A DNA stretch of 64,000 nucleotides from SFEB01 sp964612455 (lineage in GTDB: Bacteria > Bacillota > Clostridia > Christensenellales > CAG-314). The position numbers and the translations under genes were made by a program. The stretch is from positions 1 through 64,000 of the forward strand of contig CAZTCB010000003.1 in the NCBI GenBank assembly GCA_964612455.1. The letters are read 5' to 3'. The notes beneath the pieces were generated by a model. That model saw nothing but the letters and a program-made list of their open reading frames with translations. It made no database searches and was not told where the DNA came from. Positions 14,716 through 22,927 of the stretch are shown here, one piece after another (positions within the stretch are counted from its first letter, which is position 1; every line of letters starts with the position of its first letter).

Positions 14716-16689
14716 ATGACGAAAAAGTATTGTTTTGTTTCTGTATTAATATTTATTCTGGCTCTTTTTTGCCTTATCTCGGTGTTTACGCCCGACTGTA
14801 CGGCATACGCAGCCATAAAAAACGATATTTCGCTCAGTTTGTCGGCGCCGAAAGCGTTGACCACGCTCGACGGAGATTGTTACGTCGCCGATACGATAGA
14901 AGAAGACGGCTCGGTCTACACTATAGTCCATCGCATATCGAGCGACGGTACGGAGTCTTTTTTCGTCGACAAGAGTATCGAGGGCGAAAGTAAGGATATC
15001 GAAGTGTATTCCGACGGAAAAACTTTCCTGTTAATGCAAACCGACCGTATCGTAATACGCAGCGTCGACGACTCGACGGACATGACGATAAAAGCCACCG
15101 GAGTGTTCGATATCGTCCTCAGCGGCGACTATTTGTTTTACGAAGTCAAGGACGGCAATCGCTACACCAGTTACGTCGTCTCTTTCGGTGAATTTTTAAA
15201 AAATCCCGACGTTCCTTTTAAAAGTTTGTCCCACGGCAATACGAAGATAGCCTTTCTCGGCGTCGACCCTAAAACGGAAGGACAAGCGATAGCGTACTAT
15301 CAGACGACCGATGAAAAAAACGTTGCAAAAACGGCGCAAATGGCTCTTTCGGTCGACGGTTCGTACAATATAACCCCCGATTTGCCGTTTGCTATCGATG
15401 AAAAAACCATCGGTACCTTCAACTACGGCGGCTCGGCTTGTTTCTACTCGGCCGAAAAAATCGATTGTTTGCTTTACGACGACGCATCGGTGGACATGCG
15501 GAGCGAATGTAACATACCCATGTCCGAAGTAGCCGTGTCGGCGGACAAACAAAGCGGAGCGTATACCTTTTTTGTCCTCTGCAACTACGCCGACGACTTT
15601 GAAAATACAAACCCGTATCACAACAAACCGCGTCTGCTCTATTTTGAGATTTCAAACAACGGCGAAAAACCCGATGCGGACGCTTTTTACTCTGCGGTAA
15701 ACGCGGCAAAGCAAAACGGTCGCCTGTTGGGCGCGAGCGAGCTGAATCTCGCTGTTCCGCAATACGACATCGATGATTTGCAAATAGGATCGGTCAGAGG
15801 GTATCCGTCCAACATCATTTATACGGCAGTCACCGTAGAGTCCGATTACGCAATAAAAACGGTAGAAAAATTGACGGCGTCCGACCGATTTATCGTATTG
15901 TCCACTGTCGAAAAAGACGGTAAAAGTTATCACTTTATCATGCTCGACGGCAAATTCGGTTGGATACAGCACAGCGACTGCGTTGACTTTTTCCCGTTAA
16001 CCTTTTCGGGATTTGATTGCGTCACGCTCAATCTCGGCGTACGCGTATACGACCTTCCGTATCAGGACGATGCGTTTTTAAAAACTCGCGACGACAGCAC
16101 GGTTACGCTTGAAAAAAATCGTCAATTGACCGTCATAGGCAAGTACAAAGAGTTTTATCTCGTGACGTACAAGCAGGACGACTATTCTGTCTGCGGTTTC
16201 GTACTTTCGAGCAATATCGGTCAAAAAACCGAAGAGGACGTATATACTTCTTACCTACGCAAAGCCGCCAACCCACAGGCAGGCAAAACCCTCTCCGTTT
16301 ATAAAGATGCCCGACTCGACAATATCGACGACAATCAACTGCGCGATGCCGACGGCTCGGTTATCAAGGTCAAAGCGGGCAAAGAGGTCAGACTGTACGA
16401 AGTATTTGACGACGGAACATGTCTGGTCGGCGTTTTGGTAAACGACGTGCTTTACAAGGGGTACATCGAGTCGGAACAACTGCTTAAAGAATACAACGTA
16501 GGTCTTACCAATTCTCAATTGCTCGCCACTGCAGGCATCTCGATAGTGCTCGTAATAATAATATACGTAATCATTTTAAGAGTGCGTAAAAAGAGAATGT
16601 ACGTAGCGCAAGAGGAAGCGGAAAGCACCCTCAACGCCCGAAAAAAAGCTAAAGGTCAGGGTAAAAATAACGATAACGATACGGAATAA
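14716..16689 (+). CDS. Large extracytoplasmic protein with C-terminal anchor, SH3b-like segments
   Basis: 657 residues. N-terminal signal or anchor (7-32, FVSVLIFILALFCLISVF), a long outside region, and a C-terminal membrane helix (about 605-625) followed by a basic cytoplasmic tail rich in K/R/N. Residues about 370-430 (YAIKTVEKLTASDRFIVLS then GKFGWIQHSDC) and similar stretches near 450-510 and 530-590 look like bacterial SH3 repeats that bind peptidoglycan. The N-terminal part resembles a beta-propeller-like WD-type series but no motif is firm. TAAGG precedes ATG by 7 bases. Own promoter and terminator. Function unknown. Confidence 0.75.
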   Translation: MTKKYCFVSVLIFILALFCLISVFTPDCTAYAAIKNDISLSLSAPKALTTLDGDCYVADTIEEDGSVYTIVHRISSDGTESFFVDKSIEGESKDIEVYSDGKTFLLMQTDRIVIRSVDDSTDMTIKATGVFDIVLSGDYLFYEVKDGNRYTSYVVSFGEFLKNPDVPFKSLSHGNTKIAFLGVDPKTEGQAIAYYQTTDEKNVAKTAQMALSVDGSYNITPDLPFAIDEKTIGTFNYGGSACFYSAEKIDCLLYDDASVDMRSECNIPMSEVAVSADKQSGAYTFFVLCNYADDFENTNPYHNKPRLLYFEISNNGEKPDADAFYSAVNAAKQNGRLLGASELNLAVPQYDIDDLQIGSVRGYPSNIIYTAVTVESDYAIKTVEKLTASDRFIVLSTVEKDGKSYHFIMLDGKFGWIQHSDCVDFFPLTFSGFDCVTLNLGVRVYDLPYQDDAFLKTRDDSTVTLEKNRQLTVIGKYKEFYLVTYKQDDYSVCGFVLSSNIGQKTEEDVYTSYLRKAANPQAGKTLSVYKDARLDNIDDNQLRDADGSVIKVKAGKEVRLYEVFDDGTCLVGVLVNDVLYKGYIESEQLLKEYNVGLTNSQLLATAGISIVLVIIIYVIILRVRKKRMYVAQEEAESTLNARKKAKGQGKNNDNDTE

Positions 16690-16708
16690 AACGGTTATTC
16701 CCGCTATA

Positions 16709-16747
16709 CCCCGCGTTTGCAGACGTAGTAAACGCGGGGGTTTTTTA
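16709..16747. terminator. Terminator shared by convergent genes
   Basis: CCCCGCGTTT (16709-16718) pairs with AAACGCGGGG (16730-16739), then six T. Serves the rightward gene and lies just beyond ddl. Confidence 0.92.
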
Positions 16748-16761
16748 TTGCCTTTTTTGTT

Positions 16762-17856
16762 TTATTTTTCTATTTTTCCCGCCTCGAGGACGTTGCTATG
16801 GTACGCATAAACCAATTTTTCGCGATTTTTTCTTTCGGAAATTGCCGATTGAACGAGTTTTGCCAAAAACTCTTCGTGAGAATATTGGTCAAACAGATAA
16901 TACGCGAGCGAACCGGGGATAGCGTTGATCTCGTTGACGAATATTTTGTTTTTAACGCAATCAACGAGATAGTCCACCCTTATCACCCCGTCGAAACCGA
17001 ACGCGCGATATATTTTTTCCGTCATATCCCGTACGAATTTTTCGCCGTCAAAAAGATACGGAAAAATGCGTTGCGTATCCCCTTTGTCGCCCCGCACGTA
17101 TTTGTCGGCAAAAGTAAGTATTTCGTCACGAGGGACTGGACGCTCTATCTTGCTCGTAACTATACTGCCGTTGGTTTTAAACGCCGCGCAGTTTACCTCG
17201 TAAAAATCCGTCAATGCTCTCTCGACCAATACCCGCGTATCGAAACAAAACGCCACTTCGAGAGCGTTTTTTAGTTCTTCGTCGTCTCTTACTACCTTGA
17301 TACCTATACTGCTCCCCAAAGAAACGGGCTTTACTATAAGAGGAAAACCGAGTTTTTTTACGAGCGAAAAAGCTTTATCGTCGTACCGCGAGTTGAAAGT
17401 AACCCCTTTAAGCACGTTTGCGCCGAGCCCTTTCAGGACGATTTTTGAAAGGCTTTTATCCATACTCGCACCGCAGGCAAAAGGACTGCCGCAAGTATAA
17501 GGTATACCCGCGAGTTGCAATAAACCCGAGATACTGCCGTCTTCGCCGTTGATGCCATGAAAGCACGGCACGGCAACGTCGATTTTGGCAAGATTTACGA
17601 TTCTGTTGAAACCGCCCTTTATTTTTAAAGTATTGTCGCCGCTTAACACAAAGGCTTTTTTACCGATTTTTTTACAACGCAAAGCGTACTCTTTAGGCTC
17701 GACGTCCTGAGGCATATACCACCACGCGTTAAACCTATCGACGTACACGGGGTAAACGCGTCCTGTTTTTTTTAAGGCAGGCAAAGTTATTTTTGCCGTT
17801 AAAATACTGATATCGTGCTCGCAGCTCTTGCCGCCGAACAACATTAAAATATTCAT
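16762..17856 (-). CDS. ddl: D-alanine--D-alanine ligase
   Basis: 364 residues. ATP-grasp enzyme making the D-Ala-D-Ala dipeptide. Visible: FGGKSCEHDISILTA at the N-terminus, CFHGINGEDGSISGLLQLAGIPY, FPLIVKPVSLGSSIGI (ATP site) and FVNEINAIPGSLAYYLF with the metal-binding E and N. ATG 17856 overlaps the murF stop as ATGA and has AAGGAG eight bases upstream, so translation is coupled. Last gene of a six-gene operon; the product feeds MurF directly. Confidence 0.95.
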   Translation of the reverse strand: MNILMLFGGKSCEHDISILTAKITLPALKKTGRVYPVYVDRFNAWWYMPQDVEPKEYALRCKKIGKKAFVLSGDNTLKIKGGFNRIVNLAKIDVAVPCFHGINGEDGSISGLLQLAGIPYTCGSPFACGASMDKSLSKIVLKGLGANVLKGVTFNSRYDDKAFSLVKKLGFPLIVKPVSLGSSIGIKVVRDDEELKNALEVAFCFDTRVLVERALTDFYEVNCAAFKTNGSIVTSKIERPVPRDEILTFADKYVRGDKGDTQRIFPYLFDGEKFVRDMTEKIYRAFGFDGVIRVDYLVDCVKNKIFVNEINAIPGSLAYYLFDQYSHEEFLAKLVQSAISERKNREKLVYAYHSNVLEAGKIEK

Positions 17857-19352
17857 TTTTTTCTCCTTTTCGTCATGTTGTCGGGCATGTCGTTTTGAAA
17901 CGCAACAACACCCCCGTCCCCCGCAAAAGCGGATATTTCTTTTACCGCGCCGTTTAAATCGTCGCAAACGAAAATATTTTCGCTTGACATTCCGCCATCC
18001 AAAAGCCCCTGTTTAAGGGCGTCTGCGTTTTGCCCCAAAACAGCACAAAAATCGGCGATTTTTGCAAGTTTTTTTGCAAAGTCGTAGTTGAGTTTAAAAC
18101 GCTCTCCGCCTGCCTCCGCTATCCCCTGCGCCACCACGCATTTGTTGCCTTCAAAACACGACAGTACCTCTAAAAAACCGTCAACGCCTTTTTGATTGGC
18201 ATTGTATCCGTCGTCCAGAATATAGGTACTTCCTTTTCGTATGAGTTCGAGCCTGTGGGGCGTGTACTGCAGTCTTTCCGCTGCGGTTATCAACGCAGAC
18301 GGGGTGCAACCTAACGAAATTGACATAGCGAAAGCCATAGTCACGTTAAACGCGTTGACGCTACCGAGCAACGGCGTAAAAACGTCATATCGCGCGTTGT
18401 CTTTTTGCACGATTGTAAAATGCGTGCCTTGAGGTGAAACCGAAATGTTTTTTAAAGAAAAATCCTCTCCGTTTTTTCCTACCGACAACCGTTGAAAGAC
18501 ACCCGTGTACCCGTTACTGTTGACGTCGTCGGCATTGACGACGCAAAAACTTTCGTTGTTTAAAAAATCGAGCACCTCTCCCTTGGTCGCGATAATTTCG
18601 TCAACGTTGCCGAAAGTCTCTATATGTTGCGGAGCAACGCCGCATATTAAGGCATGATCGGGACGAAAACGCCGGCATATCGCCTCAATATCGCCGCGTT
18701 TTTTTGCTCCCGCCTCGAGAATGACGATTTGCGGTTTATCCTTAATATCGTTAATAAACTTTGCCAATCCAAGCGGAGTATTAAAACTCGACGGACTGCA
18801 TGCGACCTCGTAACGCGTAGATAAAAATGAACGGAGAATGTTTTTTACCGACGTCTTGCCGTAACTCCCCGTTACCGCTATCGTCGTACACCCGAAACTT
18901 TTTAATTTTTTTTCAGCCTTTTTTAAATATCCGACGTTTATCAGTCCGTTTATCGGCTTTAAAAGCAAATCCGCGGCAAACGTAACGGGTAAAACCAAGA
19001 TAACCGGCACGCAACCGTCAAAGGCAAACGTTAACGCGACGAAAAAAGCGCAATTGACGACAAACCAACGCAAAACTCGTTTGGTAGGTTTTAAGGGCGT
19101 TTTTTTTGCGGAAAATACCAAAGGCGAAAGCAAAAGACAGCAAAACGAGCTTATAAAAAGCAAAACGTCTGCAAAAACAACGTAGGTTATCGCCTGAACG
19201 GCAGTCAGAACAACGCTCAGCCAAAAGGCGAAACCCGAAAAAATATTTCGTACTCCGCGCCGCCAGAAATAACCGACGAGCTGAAGTTGCCAGACGTAAT
19301 ACGCAGACGCCGACGTTAAACACAAGACAGAAAATATTTTTAATACCGTCAT
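17853..19352 (-). CDS. murF: MurF-type ligase with N-terminal membrane domain
   Basis: 499 residues. UDP-MurNAc-tripeptide:D-Ala-D-Ala ligase. The Mur ligase core begins near residue 155: TIAVTGSYGKTSVKNIL (P-loop), SFNTPLGLAKF, EAGAKKRGDIE, and DDGYNANQKG, the MurF DDxYNANP motif. The first about 140 residues instead form four hydrophobic helices, absent from classical MurF (about 450 residues, soluble). So the enzyme appears membrane-tethered. Its partner ddl overlaps its stop by four bases, which supports the MurF call over other Mur ligases. Confidence 0.9.
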   Translation of the reverse strand: MTVLKIFSVLCLTSASAYYVWQLQLVGYFWRRGVRNIFSGFAFWLSVVLTAVQAITYVVFADVLLFISSFCCLLLSPLVFSAKKTPLKPTKRVLRWFVVNCAFFVALTFAFDGCVPVILVLPVTFAADLLLKPINGLINVGYLKKAEKKLKSFGCTTIAVTGSYGKTSVKNILRSFLSTRYEVACSPSSFNTPLGLAKFINDIKDKPQIVILEAGAKKRGDIEAICRRFRPDHALICGVAPQHIETFGNVDEIIATKGEVLDFLNNESFCVVNADDVNSNGYTGVFQRLSVGKNGEDFSLKNISVSPQGTHFTIVQKDNARYDVFTPLLGSVNAFNVTMAFAMSISLGCTPSALITAAERLQYTPHRLELIRKGSTYILDDGYNANQKGVDGFLEVLSCFEGNKCVVAQGIAEAGGERFKLNYDFAKKLAKIADFCAVLGQNADALKQGLLDGGMSSENIFVCDDLNGAVKEISAFAGDGGVVAFQNDMPDNMTKRRKK

Positions 19353-19353
19353 C

Positions 19354-20091
19354 TCAACTCTCCAAAAAACTTTTTAGTACGGCAGTAAAAAAATCGGGTT
19401 TTTCCAAAAAAACGAAATGTCCGCACTCTTTAACCGTCACGATACCGCTGTTTTTTATCAATCTGCGATATCGCTTTGCAATCCACAGCGGAGTATCTTT
19501 GTCTTTTTCGCCGTACACGAGGAGAGTCGGGACGCAAATCCGACGGGCGTATTTGTCAAGAGGCTCGTTTATTGTCCTAAAAAAAGTTTGCCTCAACTCT
19601 TTGGTCAACGCCCTGTAATCGTCACTGCCGCAAAGGGCGAGTTTTTCTTTTGCTTTGTCGCTTTTTTTTGCACGGCGTTTGAGTAGTTTATACCGCACTA
19701 CCTTTAACAGCCTGATTAAACTTTTTTTTCTTAGTCCCGCGGCGTCGACGAGCACGAGTTTTTTAAGCAACCGAGGGTACTTTGCCGCCAAAACGACGGC
19801 AACCCGCCCGCCGAAACTATGCCCTATCACGGTCAGATTTTTAAAATCGTTTTCGAGCACAAAGTCGGCAATCCCGTCTGCATAGTCCTCTACGCTCATA
19901 CCGACAGATTTAAAATCGTCGGGCATGGGTGTTTTACCAAATCCCCACAAATCGACAAAAGTCAGTCGAAATCCAAATAGTCTCTGCGCAAGCGACTTAA
20001 AAATCGTTCCGTCGCAACCCCAACCATGCAAAAAGAGGACGTCGTCTCCGTCGCCCTCTTTGGTAAAAAATAATTTTATTGAATTTTTCAT
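19354..20091 (-). CDS. Alpha/beta hydrolase
   Basis: 245 residues. FLHGWGCDG (oxyanion region, about 20-28), nucleophile elbow GHSFGGR (about 95-101), Asp in VYGEKDKDTPLW and His in KECGHFVFLEKPD complete the triad. Substrate unknown. Starts in an ATGA overlap with rimI and ends one base before murF, so it belongs to this cell-wall/tRNA-modification operon. Confidence 0.9.
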   Translation of the reverse strand: MKNSIKLFFTKEGDGDDVLFLHGWGCDGTIFKSLAQRLFGFRLTFVDLWGFGKTPMPDDFKSVGMSVEDYADGIADFVLENDFKNLTVIGHSFGGRVAVVLAAKYPRLLKKLVLVDAAGLRKKSLIRLLKVVRYKLLKRRAKKSDKAKEKLALCGSDDYRALTKELRQTFFRTINEPLDKYARRICVPTLLVYGEKDKDTPLWIAKRYRRLIKNSGIVTVKECGHFVFLEKPDFFTAVLKSFLES

Positions 20092-20555
20092 TTTATCGTT
20101 TTTATCATTATCACGGCGTCTATCGAGTGAGTCGCGTCACGATAATAACCTTTTCGCGTAGTCAAAGCACTGAAACCGTACGTTTCGTAGAGTTTTTGCG
20201 CGGCAAAGTTGTCTGCGGCGACTTCTAAGACGATTTTTTCAAAATCACCGCCGTACGCAGCGCGTAAACTATCTATCGCGATGCCGACAAGCCTTTTCGC
20301 TATACCCAAACGCCTGTATTGCGGCACAACGCAAATTTTCAACAATTCCGCCTCGCCGCAACAATAGCCGACAGATACGTACCCGACCAGCTGTTCTCCG
20401 ACTTTTGCTCCGAAAAAAAACGTATTGCCGCCGACGAAACTGTCTGCGAGCATTTTTTCATTCCATCTCTCAAAGGACGGAAAACACAATTTTTCCAATC
20501 CGGCTATCGCCGCCGCGTCCTCTGCCGCCAATCGGACTATTTGCCACGTTTGCAC
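20088..20555 (-). CDS. rimI: RimI-like ribosomal protein/N-alpha acetyltransferase
   Basis: 155 residues from GTG 20555, which has GGAGG seven bases upstream; this start lies inside the tsaB 3' end. GNAT signatures: ELLKICVVPQYRRLGIAKRLV (Q/R-x-x-G-x-A loop) and LEVAADNFAAQKLYETYGF, the RimI-type LEVR..N..A..LY...GF motif. RimI is commonly placed behind tsaB in Firmicutes, as here. Confidence 0.9.
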   Translation of the reverse strand: MQTWQIVRLAAEDAAAIAGLEKLCFPSFERWNEKMLADSFVGGNTFFFGAKVGEQLVGYVSVGYCCGEAELLKICVVPQYRRLGIAKRLVGIAIDSLRAAYGGDFEKIVLEVAADNFAAQKLYETYGFSALTTRKGYYRDATHSIDAVIMIKTIK

Positions 20556-21133
20556 AGTTCTTCCTCCGCTTGGCACTGTCTGACGTACAAAGGCTCGAGT
20601 CGAGTAGAAAAGCACCCGTTTTTCAACTTATCGCGCACCTGAGCCTCTATCGCGTCCGAATAGTCCATGTCGGCGTCGAAACACACCGTACCGGGCAACG
20701 CGGAAATTTCTTTTGCCTTAGCGTCGTCTATCAACGTCGGCGCGACTATCTCCTCGAGACCGTCGTAAACCGCGTAGTAGTACCCTTTGCCTGCGTCGTA
20801 TATACAATTTGTGACTCCGTTTTTAGTATATGCGAGAGTTTGCAAAGAGTTTACGCTGATATATTTTTTATTAAAAGCAAAACTCAGCCCTTTTGCCGCG
20901 GACACGCCTACTCGTATCCCGGTAAAACTGCCGACGCCGATACCTACGGCAAAAACGTCGACGTCGGACACGGAAACTCTCGCCTCGCGTAAAACGTCCC
21001 GTACCGCGTCGTTGATAAGCACGCTGTGTTGTCTTTGGCTGTCGACGATAGTCTTTTTTATCGTTTTTTCGCCGTCAAGCACCAATACGTACATGTTTTT
21101 ACTCGTCGTATCAATAACAAGAACCTTACTCAT
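20537..21133 (-). CDS. tsaB: TsaB, tRNA t6A biosynthesis scaffold
   Basis: 198 residues. Inactive paralogue of TsaD that dimerises with it and with TsaE to make N6-threonylcarbamoyladenosine on ANN-decoding tRNAs. Opening VLVIDTTSKNMYVLVL, QRQHSVLINDAVRDVL and GVGSFTGIRVGVSAAKGLSFA are the standard motifs. Overlaps tsaE by eight bases and rimI by nineteen. TsaC and TsaD are not in the window. Confidence 0.95.
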   Translation of the reverse strand: MSKVLVIDTTSKNMYVLVLDGEKTIKKTIVDSQRQHSVLINDAVRDVLREARVSVSDVDVFAVGIGVGSFTGIRVGVSAAKGLSFAFNKKYISVNSLQTLAYTKNGVTNCIYDAGKGYYYAVYDGLEEIVAPTLIDDAKAKEISALPGTVCFDADMDYSDAIEAQVRDKLKNGCFSTRLEPLYVRQCQAEEELCKRGK

Positions 21134-21542
21134 CTATCACTATCTCCCTCGTACAGTCGTCGACGACGTTTAACGATACTTTTTTTACCTTTTCGGGCAA
21201 CAACCCCTTTACGTTTTGCCACCACTCGATAAACGATACTCCGCTTTCGTCGTAAAAGACGTCGGACAGACCGAGTTGATACGCCTCGTTTTCGTCCGAT
21301 ATCCGATAAAAATCAAAATGGTTGAATACGAGTTTTTTACCTTCGTATACGTTGTGCAAGGTAAAAGTCGGGCTCGTTACCACGTCCGCAACGCCCAATC
21401 CCGACGCGACGCCTTTGGCAAAATGCGTTTTCCCCGCGCCCAAAACTCCGTCTACGAGGACGACGTCTCCGCCGACGAGCGTCTCCGCAAATTTTTCGCC
21501 CGCCGCTATGGTTTGTTCTACAGATTTACTGATAATTTTCAT
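21126..21542 (-). CDS. tsaE: TsaE, t6A biosynthesis ATPase
   Basis: 138 residues. P-loop GVLGAGKTHFAKGVA (about 34-48), SPTFTLHNVYEG and NHFDFYRISDENEAYQLGL are all typical; FIEWW near 103-107 is the conserved EWxE-like site. The ATPase cycle drives t6A turnover. First gene of the tsaE-tsaB-rimI-hydrolase-murF-ddl operon. The ATG has no ribosome site; the -10 lies six bases upstream. Confidence 0.95.
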   Translation of the reverse strand: MKIISKSVEQTIAAGEKFAETLVGGDVVLVDGVLGAGKTHFAKGVASGLGVADVVTSPTFTLHNVYEGKKLVFNHFDFYRISDENEAYQLGLSDVFYDESGVSFIEWWQNVKGLLPEKVKKVSLNVVDDCTREIVIDE

Positions 21543-21548
21543 GATTTT

Positions 21549-21577
21549 ATTTTAATACGTTTAACCGCAAAACGCAA
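21549..21577 (-). promoter_or_regulatory. Promoter of tsaE operon, leaderless arrangement
   Basis: Minus strand TTGCGT (21572-21577), 17-bp spacer, TAAAAT (21549-21554), then AAAATC and ATG. Predicted start coincides with the ATG. Confidence 0.6.
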
Positions 21578-21579
21578 CG

Positions 21580-22281
21580 CTACCAACGTAAAATTTTTGA
21601 AAGTCGTTTATAAACGGCAAAAGTTATCCCGCCGCTGACGACACACCTCAACGCATTGAAAGGCACAACTGCCAGCAAGATATAATAAAGGTAAAAACTG
21701 TCGGCGGTAATACCGCTGTAAAGCGGTTTTAGCATACCTACCAAACCGTCGATGTTGCCGTCGAAAAACACGTTGACGTAAAACGGAATGAGCAAAAACG
21801 CGTTTGCAATCACCGATACGACGACGGCACTCGCCATACCGACCAAAAGTCCGATAAACGCGGATTTTTTAGTTTTATTGCGCTTATATATCAGACTCGA
21901 CGGCAAAACAAAAGCAATACCGACTAGTATATCTGCGATTTCTCCGACGCACCCGGTAGAAGTCAAAGGCATCTTTAACAGGCACTTGAGCACCACTATG
22001 ACGCAACCCCAGATCGGACCGAGCACAAACCCGCCCAACAGCGCGGGGAGGTCGGATATCTGCATTTCCAAAAATTCCGGAAAGATAAACGGCAGATTGA
22101 ATTTAGCCAATACGTACAATATCCATGCGATTGCGGTGAGGATAGCGGTCGTAGCAACTATCGACGCGCGTTTTTTACTTCTCGTTCGCTCGTGCTCATT
22201 GGTCGGCAGATTTTCGTTAGTCTCGATACCGTCAATTTTTTGTTCGGGCGATTGCGTGGTTTGTTTTTCTTTTTTCGACAT
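21580..22281 (-). CDS. ribU: RibU, riboflavin-specific ECF transporter S component
   Basis: 233 residues: a hydrophilic N-terminal tail of about 38 residues, then six membrane segments. Signatures FPEFLEMQISDLPALLGGF (flavin-binding loop) and KMPLTSTGCVGEIADILVG are RibU-specific. Works with a shared EcfAA'T motor encoded elsewhere. Controlled by the FMN riboswitch directly upstream. The AGGAGGG ribosome site sits in a hairpin (see 22285-22305). Confidence 0.95.
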   Translation of the reverse strand: MSKKEKQTTQSPEQKIDGIETNENLPTNEHERTRSKKRASIVATTAILTAIAWILYVLAKFNLPFIFPEFLEMQISDLPALLGGFVLGPIWGCVIVVLKCLLKMPLTSTGCVGEIADILVGIAFVLPSSLIYKRNKTKKSAFIGLLVGMASAVVVSVIANAFLLIPFYVNVFFDGNIDGLVGMLKPLYSGITADSFYLYYILLAVVPFNALRCVVSGGITFAVYKRLSKILRW

Positions 22282-22305
22282 AAAAAAACCCTCCTATTAC
22301 AGAGG
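22282..22305 (-). promoter_or_regulatory. Hairpin masking the ribU ribosome site
   Basis: On the minus strand CCCTC and GAGGG pair around TGTAATAG; the second arm is the AGGAGGG site, followed by seven T and the ATG. It can act as a terminator or as a translation block and is the likely riboswitch output. Confidence 0.65.
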
Positions 22306-22326
22306 GGCATCGTTTTTCGATATTTG

Positions 22327-22360
22327 CTTAAAGCCGCCAAACACTTAAAGCTGCCAAACA
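22327..22360. repeat. 17-bp tandem repeat in the ribU leader
   Basis: Two head-to-tail copies of CTTAAAGCYGCCAAACA (22327-22343, 22344-22360) differing at one base, between the FMN aptamer and the ribosome-site hairpin. Confidence 0.85.
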
Positions 22361-22369
22361 TATGTCAAA

Positions 22370-22482
22370 ACTTTTTTCATCCGGACTATACCGTCGGTGC
22401 GAGAATCTCACTCGCTCGGCAGCCTATCGGCTGTTCGTGGACTGTTACCACCGGTAAGGAATCGCACCTTGCCCCAAAGTTC
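22370..22482 (-). ncRNA. FMN riboswitch (RFN element)
   Basis: Read leftward: GGGGCAAGGTGCGATTCC, CCGGTGGTAACAGTCCACGA, the CAGCCGATAGGCTG arm, and CACCGACGGTATAGTCCGGATG. These are the conserved RFN blocks. P1 is closed by AACTTT and AAAGTT. It controls ribU. Confidence 0.97.
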
Positions 22483-22488
22483 GGTATC

Positions 22489-22517
22489 ATTATAATACCG
22501 CGGCAATACCTTGTCAA
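22489..22517 (-). promoter_or_regulatory. Consensus promoter of the FMN riboswitch/ribU
   Basis: Minus strand TTGACA (22512-22517), 17-bp spacer, TATAAT (22489-22494). Start falls at the aptamer's 5' end. Confidence 0.92.
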
Positions 22518-22531
22518 GTTTTTTTGCAATA

Positions 22532-22569
22532 AAAAAAACGACGAAAGCAAATAGTTCCGTCGTTTTTTT
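22532..22569. terminator. Bidirectional terminator
   Basis: AAAAAAACGACG (22532-22543) pairs with CGTCGTTTTTTT (22558-22569). Ends the DUF378 gene and insulates the ribU promoter. Confidence 0.85.
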
Positions 22570-22577
22570 CGCAGGCA

Positions 22578-22805
22578 TTAAGCCGTCATTCTGTTGTTTT
22601 TACGTTTACCTTCGTTTTCGACCGCCAACCAACAAATCATATAAATCGCAGCCAATCCGACGAGGATATAAACGATGCTGGCAATCCACGGTGCAAAACC
22701 GAACACCCAATCGACGACGTTAAAGCGGAAAATACCCACTATCAACCAATTGATACCGCCGATGATAGTCAAAATCAACGCAAAAATGGACCAAAAGTTT
22801 TTCAT
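22578..22805 (-). CDS. DUF378 family small membrane protein
   Basis: 75 residues, two hydrophobic helices (about 5-25 and 37-60). IIGGINWLIVGIFRFNVVDWVFG is the family signature; basic tail at the end. Function unknown. GGAGG precedes the ATG by six bases. Monocistronic. Confidence 0.88.
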   Translation of the reverse strand: MKNFWSIFALILTIIGGINWLIVGIFRFNVVDWVFGFAPWIASIVYILVGLAAIYMICWLAVENEGKRKNNRMTA

Positions 22806-22892
22806 TTCTACCTCCGTTTAATTTTAATGTGCGCCTTTTTTTAATAATTATTTATCGTTTTTAATCTTTCGTCTTAAAGGCTCGATTTTTGC

Positions 22893-22921
22893 TTGTTTTT
22901 TTTTGCGAAAAATGATAACAT
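22893..22921 (+). promoter_or_regulatory. queT promoter, leaderless arrangement
   Basis: TTGTTT (22893-22898), 17-bp spacer, extended -10 TGA-TAACAT (22916-22921). Six bases later is ATG 22928. No ribosome site and no preQ1 riboswitch is present. Confidence 0.5.
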
Positions 22922-22927
22922 ATGCTT

